Positions 21,741 through 33,262 of a stretch of DNA of 64,000 nucleotides are shown here, piece after piece. The notes under the pieces were generated by a model. The model was not told the DNA's origin, searched no databases, and saw nothing but the letters and a program-made list of their open reading frames with translations. The position numbers and the translations under genes are program-made. Origin of the DNA: Pogona vitticeps (taxonomy: Eukaryota > Chordata > Lepidosauria > Squamata > Agamidae); the NCBI RefSeq assembly GCF_051106095.1, contig NC_135792.1, forward strand, positions 13,387,501-13,451,500, in the 5' to 3' direction. Each line of letters begins with the position of its first letter. The first letter of the stretch is position 1.

Positions 21741-24041
21741 CTGGAGAAAAGGTTGGAGAAAAGCAGGGAGTGATATTTAGGAACAGGTTCCAAAAGCCAC
21801 AACTAAAATGTAGTGCATAACCTAATGGCAGGCCTTCTGTTTTGGAATACTGCCCCGCTGTGAAAACAATGCTGAAGTCTACCTGCCATGTCACCTCAGA
21901 AAGATATGGATGCGATTTATGTGGAGGGCGCAATGAAATAAATCATGCCCAAGTAAGCAGGTTCTGCCATTTTCCAATAGTACTCCTTCCCTCATGCTAA
22001 TAGACTCTCAAATCAGAAGTGTTTCAGTCATTGTACAAGACCCTCTGGGATTCTGCCAGTTCATCTGCATAGAGATTCAGACCTCTAAGCACACAGTCCA
22101 ATAAGTGTGACTCCTCTTAGCAACAACATGCGCTATTGATATTGATAACAGCAAACCAGTTAGAAGGTGAGACATATCCAGAGTCCCCACATTTAGGTTG
22201 CACTCCTAGTATGCCTTGGATTTCATAGAAACCTGAAAGAGATTTTTGTGAAATCCACAGCGATTAAGTGAAATATATGTAGGTAGCCTATCTAACAGGA
22301 TAACAACTGTTTTGGATTTAAAGAAAAGTCAGCTAATTGGAGACTTACCAGAGACGCCTGGACCTGTCAACCCATACACCATCTCTCCTGGGTAAAATGG
22401 GGGAAAGCCTCATGTGTATGTCATAAGAGATGGATGGAATGAAGATGGCAAAACAGTTTAGCATCTAAAAGTGCTACACAAACGGTAGAACAAAACAAAT
22501 GGGGAGGGTAGCATCAGAGCCCCTCCATAAAACCCATGTCTTAACACACACTTTGAAAAAAGCAAATAGTACTTGACATATTGGCAACAGCCATCATCCA
22601 TCATCTTCCTTTACTTTCAAGAACATGAGTCAACTATGCTTCTGAATCACTGTCTGCTGCCACACTAATCTATGGTTTGTATTACCCATGGTCTGGCGTT
22701 TAAGCCATCGATTGCCCCACAACCCATCAAACAAAACACAATTGATTTCCCCATTTTTAGCCTGTTTCTCAAATATCTCTTTGTCAGCTTGTTTCAAGGT
22801 TGGCAGGTAGGAGAACAAGCAATAGACTAGAGCCAATATCCTGCTACAGAAATGCAGAGTGGAACAGCAATTGTATGAGTATCTTCCCTATTTCAGCAGT
22901 TGTCTTGTTACACGCCTATTCTCACACCGCTTGAGAGAGTGGTTGCACAACCTGGAGCCTGTGGGAGGAGGCTTATGCAATTGCTTGCCTGCTCCACATT
23001 TTCTACAATAGGATTCTGGTCAAGCTATTCACCTACAAATAAAAGTAAATATTCGGCACCCTAATTACGGACACCTCTTTAGTTAATTAAGGTCACAATC
23101 CTACAGCCAAACAACTGACTACTGAAAGGCTGCAAAATATTGTGGAAACCTAAAATATATGATTACTCAATGTAACTATGGGTCTTTGAGTGATGAGCTC
23201 AAAAGATCCACAAAAATTGGGTTTGCACCTGCATGAACGCTGGTTCGGAAAGTTCCAGAGCCTCAAAAGTGAAAGTATCTTTGCCTGTATCGCACAAGTG
23301 TGGCCTCACTCTCCTCAGTCCCAGTTGTCCTTCGCAAGATAGAGGGACAAAAGAGAGGGCAGGTGGGCGGTTGTGTGGCTACATGGACCACCACTCAAAG
23401 AAACATAGTTATGGTGGGTAACCATATCTTTTTCATGGTGCTCATGTATGCACACAAATGGGGAGACTGGCAGGCTAAAGCTTGGAGGCGGGAGTTAAGC
23501 CAAAACAGGATAAAACAGTCTGGCCAAAGGAAGCAGTCCCTCTGGGTTCTGAGATCTAATCTGTAATGAGTCACAAAGGTCAAAGGTTGTGACCATGCAG
23601 TCGCTCAGCAAATATCCTGTATCTCTCTGCTGCGTTTTATGTAAAACAAAAAAGACAATAGAATAACATAGTCTAAATCCCATTGTTAGTCTCCGCTAGA
23701 GTAGACCAAATGAATCAATGTTGCATGGTAAGTCAACACTTAATGTAAATCTCCTTAGTGCAATGAGCCCACGTGCCGTGGCTGTTAAACTCTTTACACC
23801 AAAGAACAACCATCCTGATGAACAAGCAAGGAAAAAAACAAACCCAGAAGCGATGACTGTGACATGAAAGAAGAGAAGGCAGGTCTTGCATTAAACATTT
23901 TATTAGAAAAATAATTCAGGCACAGGGTTTATTTGTTTTTTCTTAATTACTTCTGTAATATGTTTGAACTGGTATTTCCACAGCTACAAAAATCCAGCAT
24001 CTCCCACAGTAAACAAGACTGATGGAAGTTTACGGGATTAT

Positions 24042-24073
<32 letters not shown>
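24042..24073. repeat. (CT)n microsatellite
   Basis: A 32-bp run of CT dinucleotides within intron 14. Confidence 0.95.
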
Positions 24074-24075
<2 letters not shown>

Positions 24076-24799
24076 GGCCAACCCAGATCACATGCCATTC
24101 GCATAAACAGCATTTACACAAATGTTTTTGTGTAAACCACAGGGACCTTGTCTTCACAGGAGGTGTGAGGTATGTTAACAGTCCTACCTCCACCAGTCAG
24201 GGGTGAGATGTGCGTCTGCCTTTCTGCTTCGGGAGTCTGGCGGAACAATCCCCACCATACCAATTGAAGCTTTTCTCTCAATACAAATAGGAGGCATGGG
24301 ACCCAACCTGGGTAGGGACTGGAGCGGAGAAAATGAACATCAAGTAGCTGAGCCGAAGCCCCGAATTAGATCGGGTCTTCCACGCCTGCTGTTTGCTTCA
24401 GAGTCACTGTTCATGCAACTGCTAATTGAATGACTGCTATCTGATCTAGCTTGCTTCTGAACCCTTTTTTAAAAAGTTATATATCCTGACTCACAATTCT
24501 TTCTGGGAAAGCCTCATCATTATCACTGAAATGAGCAGGAAGTTATCTCTCCAAAACGTTTCCAAAAAACGATTATTCAAAACGAAGGGATGTGTTGCCT
24601 TTTCATCGGCTGTGATTCATACGAATGCCTGATACAGCCCCTTGAAGGCTGCAATCGTGTGCTGCAGAATTCTATCCATGTTTACTCAGAAGTAAGTCTG
24701 ACAGAATTCAGCCGCACTTAGTCCAATGGGCATTTAATCCTGGGTGAGGATTGCACTCTCCTAAACTTAATGCAGCAGGCATAGTTAAAGAAAGGAAGG

Positions 24800-24870
24800 T
24801 TAAATCCGCCCAGAGACCTCTGGGCAGAGTGGGCGGCATACTAATTAAATAAATAAATAAATAAATAAAT
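24800..24870 (+). mobile_element. L2-type 3' tail with (AAAT)n
   Basis: The motif taaatccgcccagagacctc...gagtgggcggcatac followed by AAAT repeats is the terminal part of an L2-type LINE or an L2-tailed SINE. Only the tail is present. Confidence 0.7.
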
Positions 24871-25100
24871 CCTATTAACGTCTCCAGTGAAAACTCCAAA
24901 TGAAATATGTTGAAAGTTGTGACCCTTTGCATATTAATGAGGCCCAGGTGGCAAGACAGAAATGGAAATGCCCAGTATTTTTAAACTACATCCTGCTGGT
25001 ATGACTATATGGCTCCTCCTTTCCTAAAAATATTTCTGAGGAGCATTCAGTTCTTTGTATACAACCGTGCAAGCAACGTATCTTCCACAATACTGTAAGT

Positions 25101-25236
25101 CAGTGGTCCCCAACCTTGGGCCTCCAGATGTTCTTGGACTTCAACTCCCAGAAATCCTGGCCAGCAGAGGTGGTGGTGAAAGCTTCTGGGAGTTGTAGTC
25201 CAAGAACATCTGGAGGCCCAAGATTGAGGACCACTG
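25101..25236. mobile_element. Palindromic hAT MITE with exact TSD
   Basis: The termini are cagtggtccccaacct and attgaggaccactg, and the two halves are near-complete inverses (ccagatgttcttggact / agtccaagaacatctgg). The 8-bp duplication ctgtaagt is exact (25093-25100, 25237-25244). The 136-bp element is non-coding. Confidence 0.88.
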
Positions 25237-27560
25237 CTGTAAGTCATATTCATTGTTAGTTTGGTATAACCAATGTGATACATTCTCCCCACTCATAACC
25301 GCAATGTCAATGAAAAGTACTAAAATCACAAGTCACAAGTGCCTTTTAGACGGGGCCACATCTCCACCGGTGAACCTGAGATAGCTTGGAGAACCCTGGG
25401 ATGACGACGCTGTGCCCCTGAGGGCTTCCCTTTCCCTATTCTAACACAACAGGGGCTATTTTCAACTGAAACCTCTTTGGAAAAGAGAAAGTGAGTGCTA
25501 AATATTTCTCTGTGCCTCTGAAGATGCTTTCCTTTTTAAACTGTGAAGGTCCAGTTCTCAGAGGAGCGGCTCTTCTGCTCCTGCCTGTCAGAAAGCAGCC
25601 CAGAATTAGCAGCTAACTTGAATGTGCACTGTACTCTACAAAAACGTACAATAACAAGCTGTCTCAAAAAAAAAGAGGCAACCTGCACACAAAACTTTGA
25701 GCAGCTGTAAGCATTGCTTTCCGCTGTTCCAAGCACCCCTCTTCTACCCTTACGATAAGCAAAGATAAGCTCAGAGCTCAGAAACTTTATCATCTTGGAC
25801 TAAGACATGCAGATTTTACAAGCTGTAGGTCCAAAAAAGGACACTTTCCAAGCTGTAGTTGCACTCAGAAACACATGGGGTTTGTTCTTTTTGTATCTGA
25901 CCACAGAACAATCCGATCTCACACAAATATCAACACCTAATCATTTTGACCAGAAACCTCCATTGTTTTTCAAACTCTGTTTACTTTAACAGGAAAGGAT
26001 CCACAATTCTGAAAAGTAATTTTTACCTAATTACAAAAATTTATTATTCCATGTTTGCATGGCAAACATATTCACGCAATATAAATTCAAACATGCAGAA
26101 GTACAAGCTCTCTTGACACATTCGTACTATTCGTGCAGTCACAAACACTGAGTATCTTCACAGAACCCTTCTGTGACTTGGAGACATATCTGCAGCAGAC
26201 AGGCTTCTAAATTCCTGCTATATCTCTGCAATTTAGAATCCTAACTTTCCATGGTCTTAAAATCACAGTCGTCCCCTTTATGGATATTTGCCTCCGACTG
26301 ATGGAAACTGGGAAGAAGGCTGACAGAGATGGAGCTGACACGCTCTTCCCCATTTTCCTTCATTGCATGAACACCAGAATAGGACTAAACTAAGCCACAG
26401 CATACCGAAAGAGGAAGCAATTTATCTTCCAACTTGCTCCAAGATTACATTTAGGGGTGACTTCAAAACAGCCCAGCGAAAGGTGCAGAAAGAATAAAAA
26501 TGAGTTTTCTTTGCAACAGAAAGATGCTATTATGTAGCACCAACTTGTGACTCTACGTGGAATTTCTTCAAGGGTTGGGGGACGAGGAAGGAATCTATGA
26601 ACCAATCAATCTCTGGTGAAGATCTAACAGTCTACAAGATACAAATTCACTTAATACATCTCATAACCCCTTCAATAACAGAGTTGCTGTACTCCTTATC
26701 TTCGGCTCGGTTTCACCTCTGCCATAGATTATGGTTCTCTTTGTTTCTGCTTGTGTAGAACAGGTACAACATAATCGATGTCACAGGGTTACAATGAGGA
26801 CAAACAAGAATGAAATCCACTTTGGAAATTTTAAAAAGTGTGATATAATAATAAATAACAGCAACATTTGAACTCATTATAAATGGTCTCGGAACAGACG
26901 GCAAGGATGTCATCTGTCTCCAAAACTATCTGATACGGGCGTAGAAGTCTGATAGATGATGAACTTGCTACTTGCACAACACATTTCACTGAGCCACTTG
27001 GTGAAGACAACTTTAAAGAGAGACTGGGCATATTTATGAAGGATAAATCTACCAGTTAACTATCTTCTGTGGCAGCTGAATGGAATACTAAGGTTCAGAG
27101 ACAGTTCTACCACTCAATACCAGCTTGTGTTCAGGGGTGGAGGGATTACTGCCTTCATGCCCTAGCATTGGGGCTTTCCAGTAGCACCTATGTAACCAAT
27201 ACGGGAGCCAGGATTGATCCTTGAACTGGATTGATCCTTGATCTGATAGGTGTCTTTTTGAACTATCATTTCCCTCTTTCTACTACAACCCAGGCCATCC
27301 CTTCTGAAATGATTCTTAACAAAGTAACTCAGAATTACAGCAAATGGAAAAAGAAAGTGAAATGAACGGTTCAAATGCAGATGGGTCAGAATGAGAGGTG
27401 GATCAAAATGTCCTGACTGATGAAATGAAGACCAAAGTACTGAAGGCATAATCCAGTGGCAGTCTTCATAACAGGATGACGTGAGAAATATCCAAGACAA
27501 AATGGAGGATAGCCACGGTTCATCACCAAAGATAATACAGTATATAGTTGCCATAGCTAC

Positions 27561-27805
27561 CTAGAAGGGCCAGAAAGCAAATGCAGATAGCAAACATGGA
27601 GCTGAAACTCAATCCGGCATCTTTGTGGAAGATTGCTAGTGTGATTTCACAGTTACGGCCAGAGTAGCCATCTGGACAGTGACATCGGAATTTGCTTGCA
27701 GACTGAGAGATGCATGTGCCATAGTTACAAGGTCTCTGAGCACATGCAGTATAAATGCAGTGTCGTCCTGTGGCATTCTCCACCAACATGTGTCCTGGAG
27801 GGCAA
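27561..27805 (-). CDS. Type III cadherin exon 14 (last EGF and start of transmembrane helix)
   Basis: The 245-bp exon follows acceptor gtctctttcag and ends CTTCTAG|gtagct. It encodes [16 protein letters not shown], a further EGF ([28 protein letters not shown]), a short juxtamembrane stalk, then the hydrophobic run [15 protein letters not shown], which is the first half of the transmembrane helix. The intron between this exon and exon 13 is about 7.4 kb and holds the nested L1/DIRS stack. Confidence 0.95.
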
Positions 27806-28116
27806 CTGAAAGAGACAAAGGCAGATCACATAACTGGGCATTAACCTCACGGCTGTCTCATGCAAAACTCTTGGGGCACAAGTCTGGTTTTATACCTCCA
27901 TTAGATTAATCAAGAACCATTTTCATTACAATGCAGTTTGCTCACAGATGACCAAAGGCTGAAACATATCAATATTTGTTTGTTTCTCCCTCCATTTCTT
28001 TTGCAACTAACATTACATTTCTATCGACCTGCTCTAAGACCCAACAGGCAACAGAAGTATTCCCAAAGTTAAAAGAAAGCCCCATCACAGATACCTTAGG
28101 TATGGGATATTAATAA

Positions 28117-28531
28117 AATCATAGAATAATGAAGTTGGAAAGGGCCTACAATGCCATCAAACCCAACCCCCTGCTCAATGCAGGAATTCAAATCAAAGCA
28201 GATCTGACAGATGGTTCTCCAATGTTTTCTTGAATGCCTACAGTTTTGGAGCACTCACCTCCTCCCAAGGTAATTGATTCTGTTGTTGTACTGTTCAAAC
28301 AGTTAATAAGTTTTTCCTGCTATTCAACTAAAATCTGGCATTCTGTAACTTAAGCCAATTATCAGAGTCTGGCACTCTGGGATGATCAAGAACAGAACCT
28401 GCCCCTCCTCTGTTTGACTACCTTTAAAGTATTTGAAAAGTGATATCACATCTCTCCTCCGTCTTCTTTTCTCAAGGCTAAACATGCCCAGTTATTTCAG
28501 TCTTTCTTCATAGGGCTTGGTTTCATTGTTT
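28117..28531 (-). mobile_element. CR1 LINE 3' end
   Basis: The plus-strand text atcatagaataatgaagttg, caatgcaggaattcaaatc, tctggcactctgggatgatc and ctcaaggctaaacatgccca is the well-known reverse-oriented CR1 3' region of reptiles and birds. It is 5'-truncated, with no intact ORF. Confidence 0.85.
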
Positions 28532-28908
28532 AATGGGGGAACATAAGGTGGAGAGATGTCTAAAATACACCATGGGTTTTCCAACATGTCTCTCTTGTGC
28601 AAGAGAACTTTTACACATCTCCTTTCCAAAATAATTCCCTCCACAAGGCAGGATTTCATTGTGGCGAGAACCAGTCAGGTTTCAGGCAAGCTCCTGGTGA
28701 AGGTTGCTTCCCCCTCTGAAGTCCCATCTGAGTACATGGACCAAGGAGGAAGCTATCTTGGCAAAGAGCTAGGAACACCCATAGCAGAGAGTGAGAGAGC
28801 ACAAAAGGATGTTGGAAATATCTCAACCAGAGACTCTGAGTAAGTTAAAGTATTTGTTCATGTAAGGAAAATCTCCATGGACCCAAATAACTACACAGAA
28901 AAGAGATA

Positions 28909-29345
28909 CAGTGGTACCTCGCTAGACAACAACCCTGCTAAATGACAAATCCACATAACGACGACTTTTTGTGATCGCTATAGCGATTCGCAAAACAGTC
29001 ATTCCAATGGGCGATTTTTGCTTGACTATGTTTTGGTCCATGCTTCGCGGACCGTTTATTTGCAAGACAACGATTTTTACAGCTGATTGGCGGCTTCGCA
29101 AAATGGCTTTCCTGCGTTTTCCAGACCCATGCTTCGCAGGACAGACATTCTTGCAGCTGATCAGTGCTTCGCAAAATGGCTGCCCTGTGGGCAATCTTCG
29201 GAAAACAACGAGATATTTTCCCCATTGGAACGCATTAAACGGGTTTCAATGCATTCCAGTGGGGAAATGGTTTTTGCATGATGATGATTTCGCTAAACAG
29301 CTATTTCAATGGAATGGATTATCATTGTCATGCGGGCCACCACTG
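28909..29345. mobile_element. Tigger/pogo-like MITE
   Basis: It is TA-flanked (28907-28908, 29346-29347), with termini cagtggtacctcgctagac and tcatgcgggccaccactg. Internal words 'cgcaaaa', 'gcttcgc' and 'ttgcaa' alternate in both orientations. It is 437 bp and non-coding. Confidence 0.8.
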
Positions 29346-29701
29346 TAGATATAAAGAGTCAGTGAAATGGACTTACATTTAAAAAAATCTTACTGTCAGT
29401 AGAAGTGACACCACCGTCCTGAGCTTGGATCGGAAGGAGGAGAGAGAAGAAAAAGGGAGAAGGGGGAGAAAACTACCTCATCATGAAAGGAGATCAATCT
29501 AAGATAAAAGTCTCGCTCCCGTGACTATTTTAAATAGTTATATCAAATCCTATTTACTTCAAAGCATTGTGGGTCCTTTAAATATTTATTGTTGTGACTA
29601 GGCGACTGTGAGAACCTTCTATCCTGGAGGAAATGCCACCCCCCTCTTGGATCTGATATGTAAATAAGATTGGGAAAGAAAAGTAAGGTTACAGTGATAT
29701 C

Positions 29702-29818
29702 TGCTGACAGAAGACTTAAACAATATTCCTTATTTAATTCAGGAAGAAAGGGGGAGAATCTGTTGACAGAAGACTTAAACAGCATCTTTATTTATTTAAT
29801 TTAGGAAGAAAGAAAAAT
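29702..29818 (+). repeat. Tandem duplication in the L1 5' region
   Basis: Two units of about 57 bp share tgacagaagacttaaaca and aggaagaaag (29702-29759 and 29760-29818) just before the ORF1 start. Tandem units are common in LINE 5' UTRs. Confidence 0.75.
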
Positions 29819-30303
29819 CATTATGGCGACAAAAGGTGGAAAAGAGAGAACTTGAAGAGGTTCACCGGCACAAGAACAGAATCTCAGTGGGTTATTGGGG
29901 CAAGAGTCATTTAAGGACTGGCAACAGGATATTCAAGAGATGCTATCTATAGGGCTACAGCAATTACAAAGAGTGATGGTTCAGCTATGTGTACAAATGA
30001 AAGACTTAAGGATGCAAATAACTGATACTAATAATCAAATTATAGAAAATAAAAAACAAAAAGCCAGAATATCTGGGACATCAAAGGAACAGAAGAAAGA
30101 CCCAAGACCATGAATACAGAGATGGGAGAACTAAAACGGGAAAGCAAGCAAGATGAAATTACTCTGTTAAATCCACAAATGGAAGGAGACAATACTAAGA
30201 TTCCAGAATCTACCAGAACAAAAAGGAGAAGATACAGCACAAGTGATTTTTACTTATTTAGCATTGCTTATGGAGATGCGACCAGAGGATGTTCAACAAA
30301 ATA

Positions 30304-30614
30304 GAGAGGTTACCTACCTGTAACCATGGTTCTTCTAGTGGACCTCTGTGAATTCACACAACTGGGTTTCTGTGCCTTTGCAGGACGTTTTGGAACTTTC
30401 TGGAGCTTAGAAAAAAAGTCTGACAATGAGACATCCCCCCATGGAGCACAAGCTCAACCCTCCAATCTTTCCCTCAGTTCCTTCCATAGTCCGCTGCTGT
30501 CGAAATAGTGTATCTATGATAGGACAACGTGACGACAGAGGGGAGGAAGGGGGGGATTGTGTGAATTCACAGAGGTCCACTAGAAGGACCATGGTTACAG
30601 GTAGGTAACCTCTC
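30304..30614. repeat. DIRS inverted terminal structure (58-bp arms)
   Basis: 30304-30361 (gagaggttacctacctgtaa...) and 30557-30614 are reverse complements with about one mismatch in 58 bp. The 30350-30490 segment is also an inverted match to the other end of the element at about 33060-33250. Confidence 0.9.
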
Positions 30615-30799
30615 TTTCTTCTTCGTGGTCTCTGTGAATGCACACAAGTGGGTGACTGACAAGCTCACTTACTGGATGGTGTGGGATGTCACGGTAGCAG
30701 AGATGTCAGTATCACCCTGCCGAATGCAGCATCATTCTTAGCCCTGACATCGAGACGGTAATGCTTCACAAAGGTCGATGGATTGGACCAGGTTGCTGC

Positions 30800-31768
30800 T
30801 CAGCAGATGTTTGGTAACTCTATTCCACGATGTAGAGCAGTTGATGTTGATAACGCTCTAGTGGAATGGGTTTTGAGTTCATCAGGAGGTTTTTTTACCT
30901 GATAGTGCATAGGCAATGATATTGTTTGCACAGTGGGAGATGGTTTGTGATGATACTGGAGCACCCTTGTATGGACCTTGAAAGCATACAAACAATCTAG
31001 AGGTGTTCCTAAATGCTTTAGTCCTGTTGGTATAAAAGGCCAAAGCCCTTTGGACATCCAGTGTGTGGAGCATGCGCTCGATGGCTGAAGATGGAGATGG
31101 AAATAACGTTGGTAGAATAAGTGGTTGGTTTAGATGAAATTTAAAAACCACCTTACGGAGAAAAGATACATCGAGGTAAATGGTGACCTTGTGGGGATGG
31201 AACTGTAAATGCGTTGGATCTGATCGTAGAGCTGCAAGTTCACTGGCTCATTTGGCAAATGTTATTGCCACTAAAAAGGCTGTTTTTAAAGATAATAGTT
31301 TTTCATCACAATTAGCCATTGGTTCAAAAGGTGGTTTAGTGAGGGCGTTAAGAACAAGTTGTAGGGACCACCGAGGTATAATTTGCTGTTTTGGGGGTTG
31401 AATATTCTGAAGACCCTTTAGAAATCTTTTGAGAGTTGGATTTGAAAAAAGTTTTGCTGATTCCGAGTGGGTAGGTTGAAACGCTACTATGGCTGATAGT
31501 GGTTGAGTGTAACAGTCCCAGATTAAAGAGATGAAGAATAAAGGTGAGTGTCGTATTGGAGGTAAGTTTTTAGCTTCAGTAAATTTTATAAAGGGTTTCC
31601 ATTTATTTTTGTACAATCTTTGTGTGGACAGTTTTCGGGCTCGGTCTAGAATGTCTTTGAATGCGTGAGTATCCTCCACGCCATCAGTTTCAAGGACTGA
31701 ATGCCGGAATGGAGAACTCCCTGTTGACAGAAGGTTCAATATGGATGGTAGGTGGAGTGTGTCTGTTG
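30800..31768 (-). pseudogene. DIRS tyrosine recombinase region (fossil)
   Basis: Minus-strand frames give phrases typical of DIRS recombinases, including RARKLSTQRLYKNKWKPF, LKRFLKGLQNIQPPKQ, LSLKTAFLVAITFAK and VQRALAFYTNRTKAF. It is an inactive relic within the DIRS element. Confidence 0.78.
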
Positions 31769-31769
31769 A

Positions 31770-32300
31770 AACAGTCAACCCTTGACTTACAAACGGCCCT
31801 AGTTACAAACATTTTGACTTACAAACCACTCTGACGGAAAAATATTGACTCGACTTGCAAACTTAGATTCAAGTTATGAACTGAAAAAAAACGTGCAGGA
31901 GGTGAGGAAAACACAAAATTTGAACTCTCAGTTAACCGTTGGCCAATGAAGAGGGTGCCTCTCTGCTTCCTCGCTCTTCCCAGCGTTTTGAGAGTGGATT
32001 TGAAGACAGTCTTCAGACTGCCTGGTACTGCCTGGTACAGCGCTGTACAGGCTGTATATTTATTTGTTGGCTTTTTTAAAATTTTTGATTTTTGGATTTT
32101 TGCTGCCCCCTTTTTCCCCAAAAGGTGCTTGTATTGGCTCGTTTTGATTGAAAAGGTGCTTTTCAAGGTGATCTGTTGTCTGAAAGGTGCTTGGTTTTTT
32201 CCCAGAAGGTGCTTGTCTTGGCTGAAAAGGTGCTTTTCAATGTGTTCTGTTGAAAAGGTGTCTGTTCCCTCCTTCCCTCCCTCTTTTCTTTCCTTTTTTT
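31770..32300 (-). mobile_element. Tigger-like segment inside the DIRS element
   Basis: The left end, cagtcaacccttgacttac, with the word 'cttacaaac' recurring, matches the inverted end of 8442-9169 (gtcgagggttggctg). The block gttaaccgttggccaatgaa, then cagcgttttgagagtggatt and tctt(c)agactgcctggtac corresponds in reverse to 17100-17210. Internal sequence differs and the far end is uncertain. Confidence 0.65.
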
Positions 32301-32308
32301 AACCTAAG

Positions 32309-32851
32309 TCATCTTGGGATCTCAGCCTGTACCAAAGTTATTGAATGTTCATCTCTATCAGGTGTAGAAGTTGGTGCCTCTCTCGAAGATTCCTCCAGGA
32401 TAGTTGAGGGAGGAGTCGCTTGCGGTGGGTCTATGGACATAGGTTTCGAATGCTTCTTTGTTTTAGAAGGTTTTTCTTTGTCTTTCTTCTTTTTATTAGA
32501 TTTATCTGAATGGGCCTGAGATTTGGAGGTGATCGTCAAACTGGATTTCGGTGATGGTTTTGATGATTCCTTTTCTTTCATAGGTGTTGGAGTCGGGCTC
32601 GATAGTGAGTGGATCATAGGGTTGGATGTTCATCGAGCTGGCTCTGGACGTGGTGAGGTAAGTGTCTCCATGTGTGGATGAAGAGTTTTTTCATACAAAG
32701 AAGATCTTAACTGCTGTGTTCTGAGCTTTATGGCAGGTTTTGTTAGCTTCCTACACTCTGGACACAACTGAGTTTGATGTTCTTCACCCAAACAAAAAAG
32801 GCATTTGTCGTGTCCATTGCTAAGAGGAATTTTCTTTCGCAGATAACGCAC
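32309..32851 (-). pseudogene. DIRS gag-like region (fossil)
   Basis: Minus-strand frames show a Cys/His cluster, KCLFCLGEEHQTQLCPEC, as in DIRS gag proteins, and a Lys/Ser/Pro-rich segment (DKSNKKKKDKEKPSKTKKHS). It is part of the broken DIRS element. Confidence 0.7.
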
Positions 32852-33054
32852 TGTTTAAACGGTCCCTGAGGGGGCATAAAAGGCGGGAGGAAGGGATCCG
32901 ATAACGGTGGTGGTGGTGGAAACGCAGGAAGGCTGAAAATGTATTGAGGGAAAAGAAATATGTGGTAATCACAAGGAAGTGAAAAATAAAATGGTTCTAA
33001 CTAATAAGAATGATTAAAGTAATAAAGAACGGATATTATCAATGAGAAATACTT

Positions 33055-33262
33055 GCTATTCCCTCCGTGTGTTCCTATATGTCTTTCCAATGCGGTGGAA
33101 AAAAAGGAACTGAGGGGAAGATTGGAGGGTGGAGCTTCCACTCCAAGGGGGGATGTCTCATTGTCAAATATTTTTTCTAAGCTGCAGAAAGTTCTGAAAT
33201 GTCCTGTGCAGGCACAGAAACCCACTTGTGTTCATTCACAGAGGCCACGAAGAAGAAATAGA
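33055..33262 (-). repeat. DIRS terminus on the gag side
   Basis: Read in reverse complement this resembles 30350-30490 (shared caatgagacatcccccc, ctgtgcctg, ttcagttcc-type blocks). It thus marks the other, inverted end of the DIRS element next to the resuming L1 sequence. Confidence 0.78.

Larger units (their letters stand above)
21741..27560. other. Intron 14 (between exons 14 and 15)
   Basis: This 5.8-kb intron holds a CT microsatellite, an L2 tail and a hAT MITE, listed separately. The rest has no recognised repeat or exon. Confidence 0.7.
30304..33262 (-). mobile_element. DIRS-type tyrosine-recombinase retrotransposon (broken fossil)
   Basis: This minus-strand element lies inside L1 ORF1. 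From its 5' side it shows a terminal segment, a gag-like region with a zinc-knuckle-like motif, a Tigger-like insertion, a tyrosine recombinase region, and a complex 3' terminus with inverted repeats, which is the DIRS arrangement. The two element ends are inverted relative to each other and roughly 80% alike by eye. The copy is incomplete and has several breaks. It is younger than the L1 it interrupts and older than the element inside it. Confidence 0.8.

Noticed and set aside
28922-29348. Overlapping 90-125-codon frames on both strands
   Set aside because: They lie wholly within a Tigger-like MITE whose inverted words happen to lack stops. No transposase motif is present.
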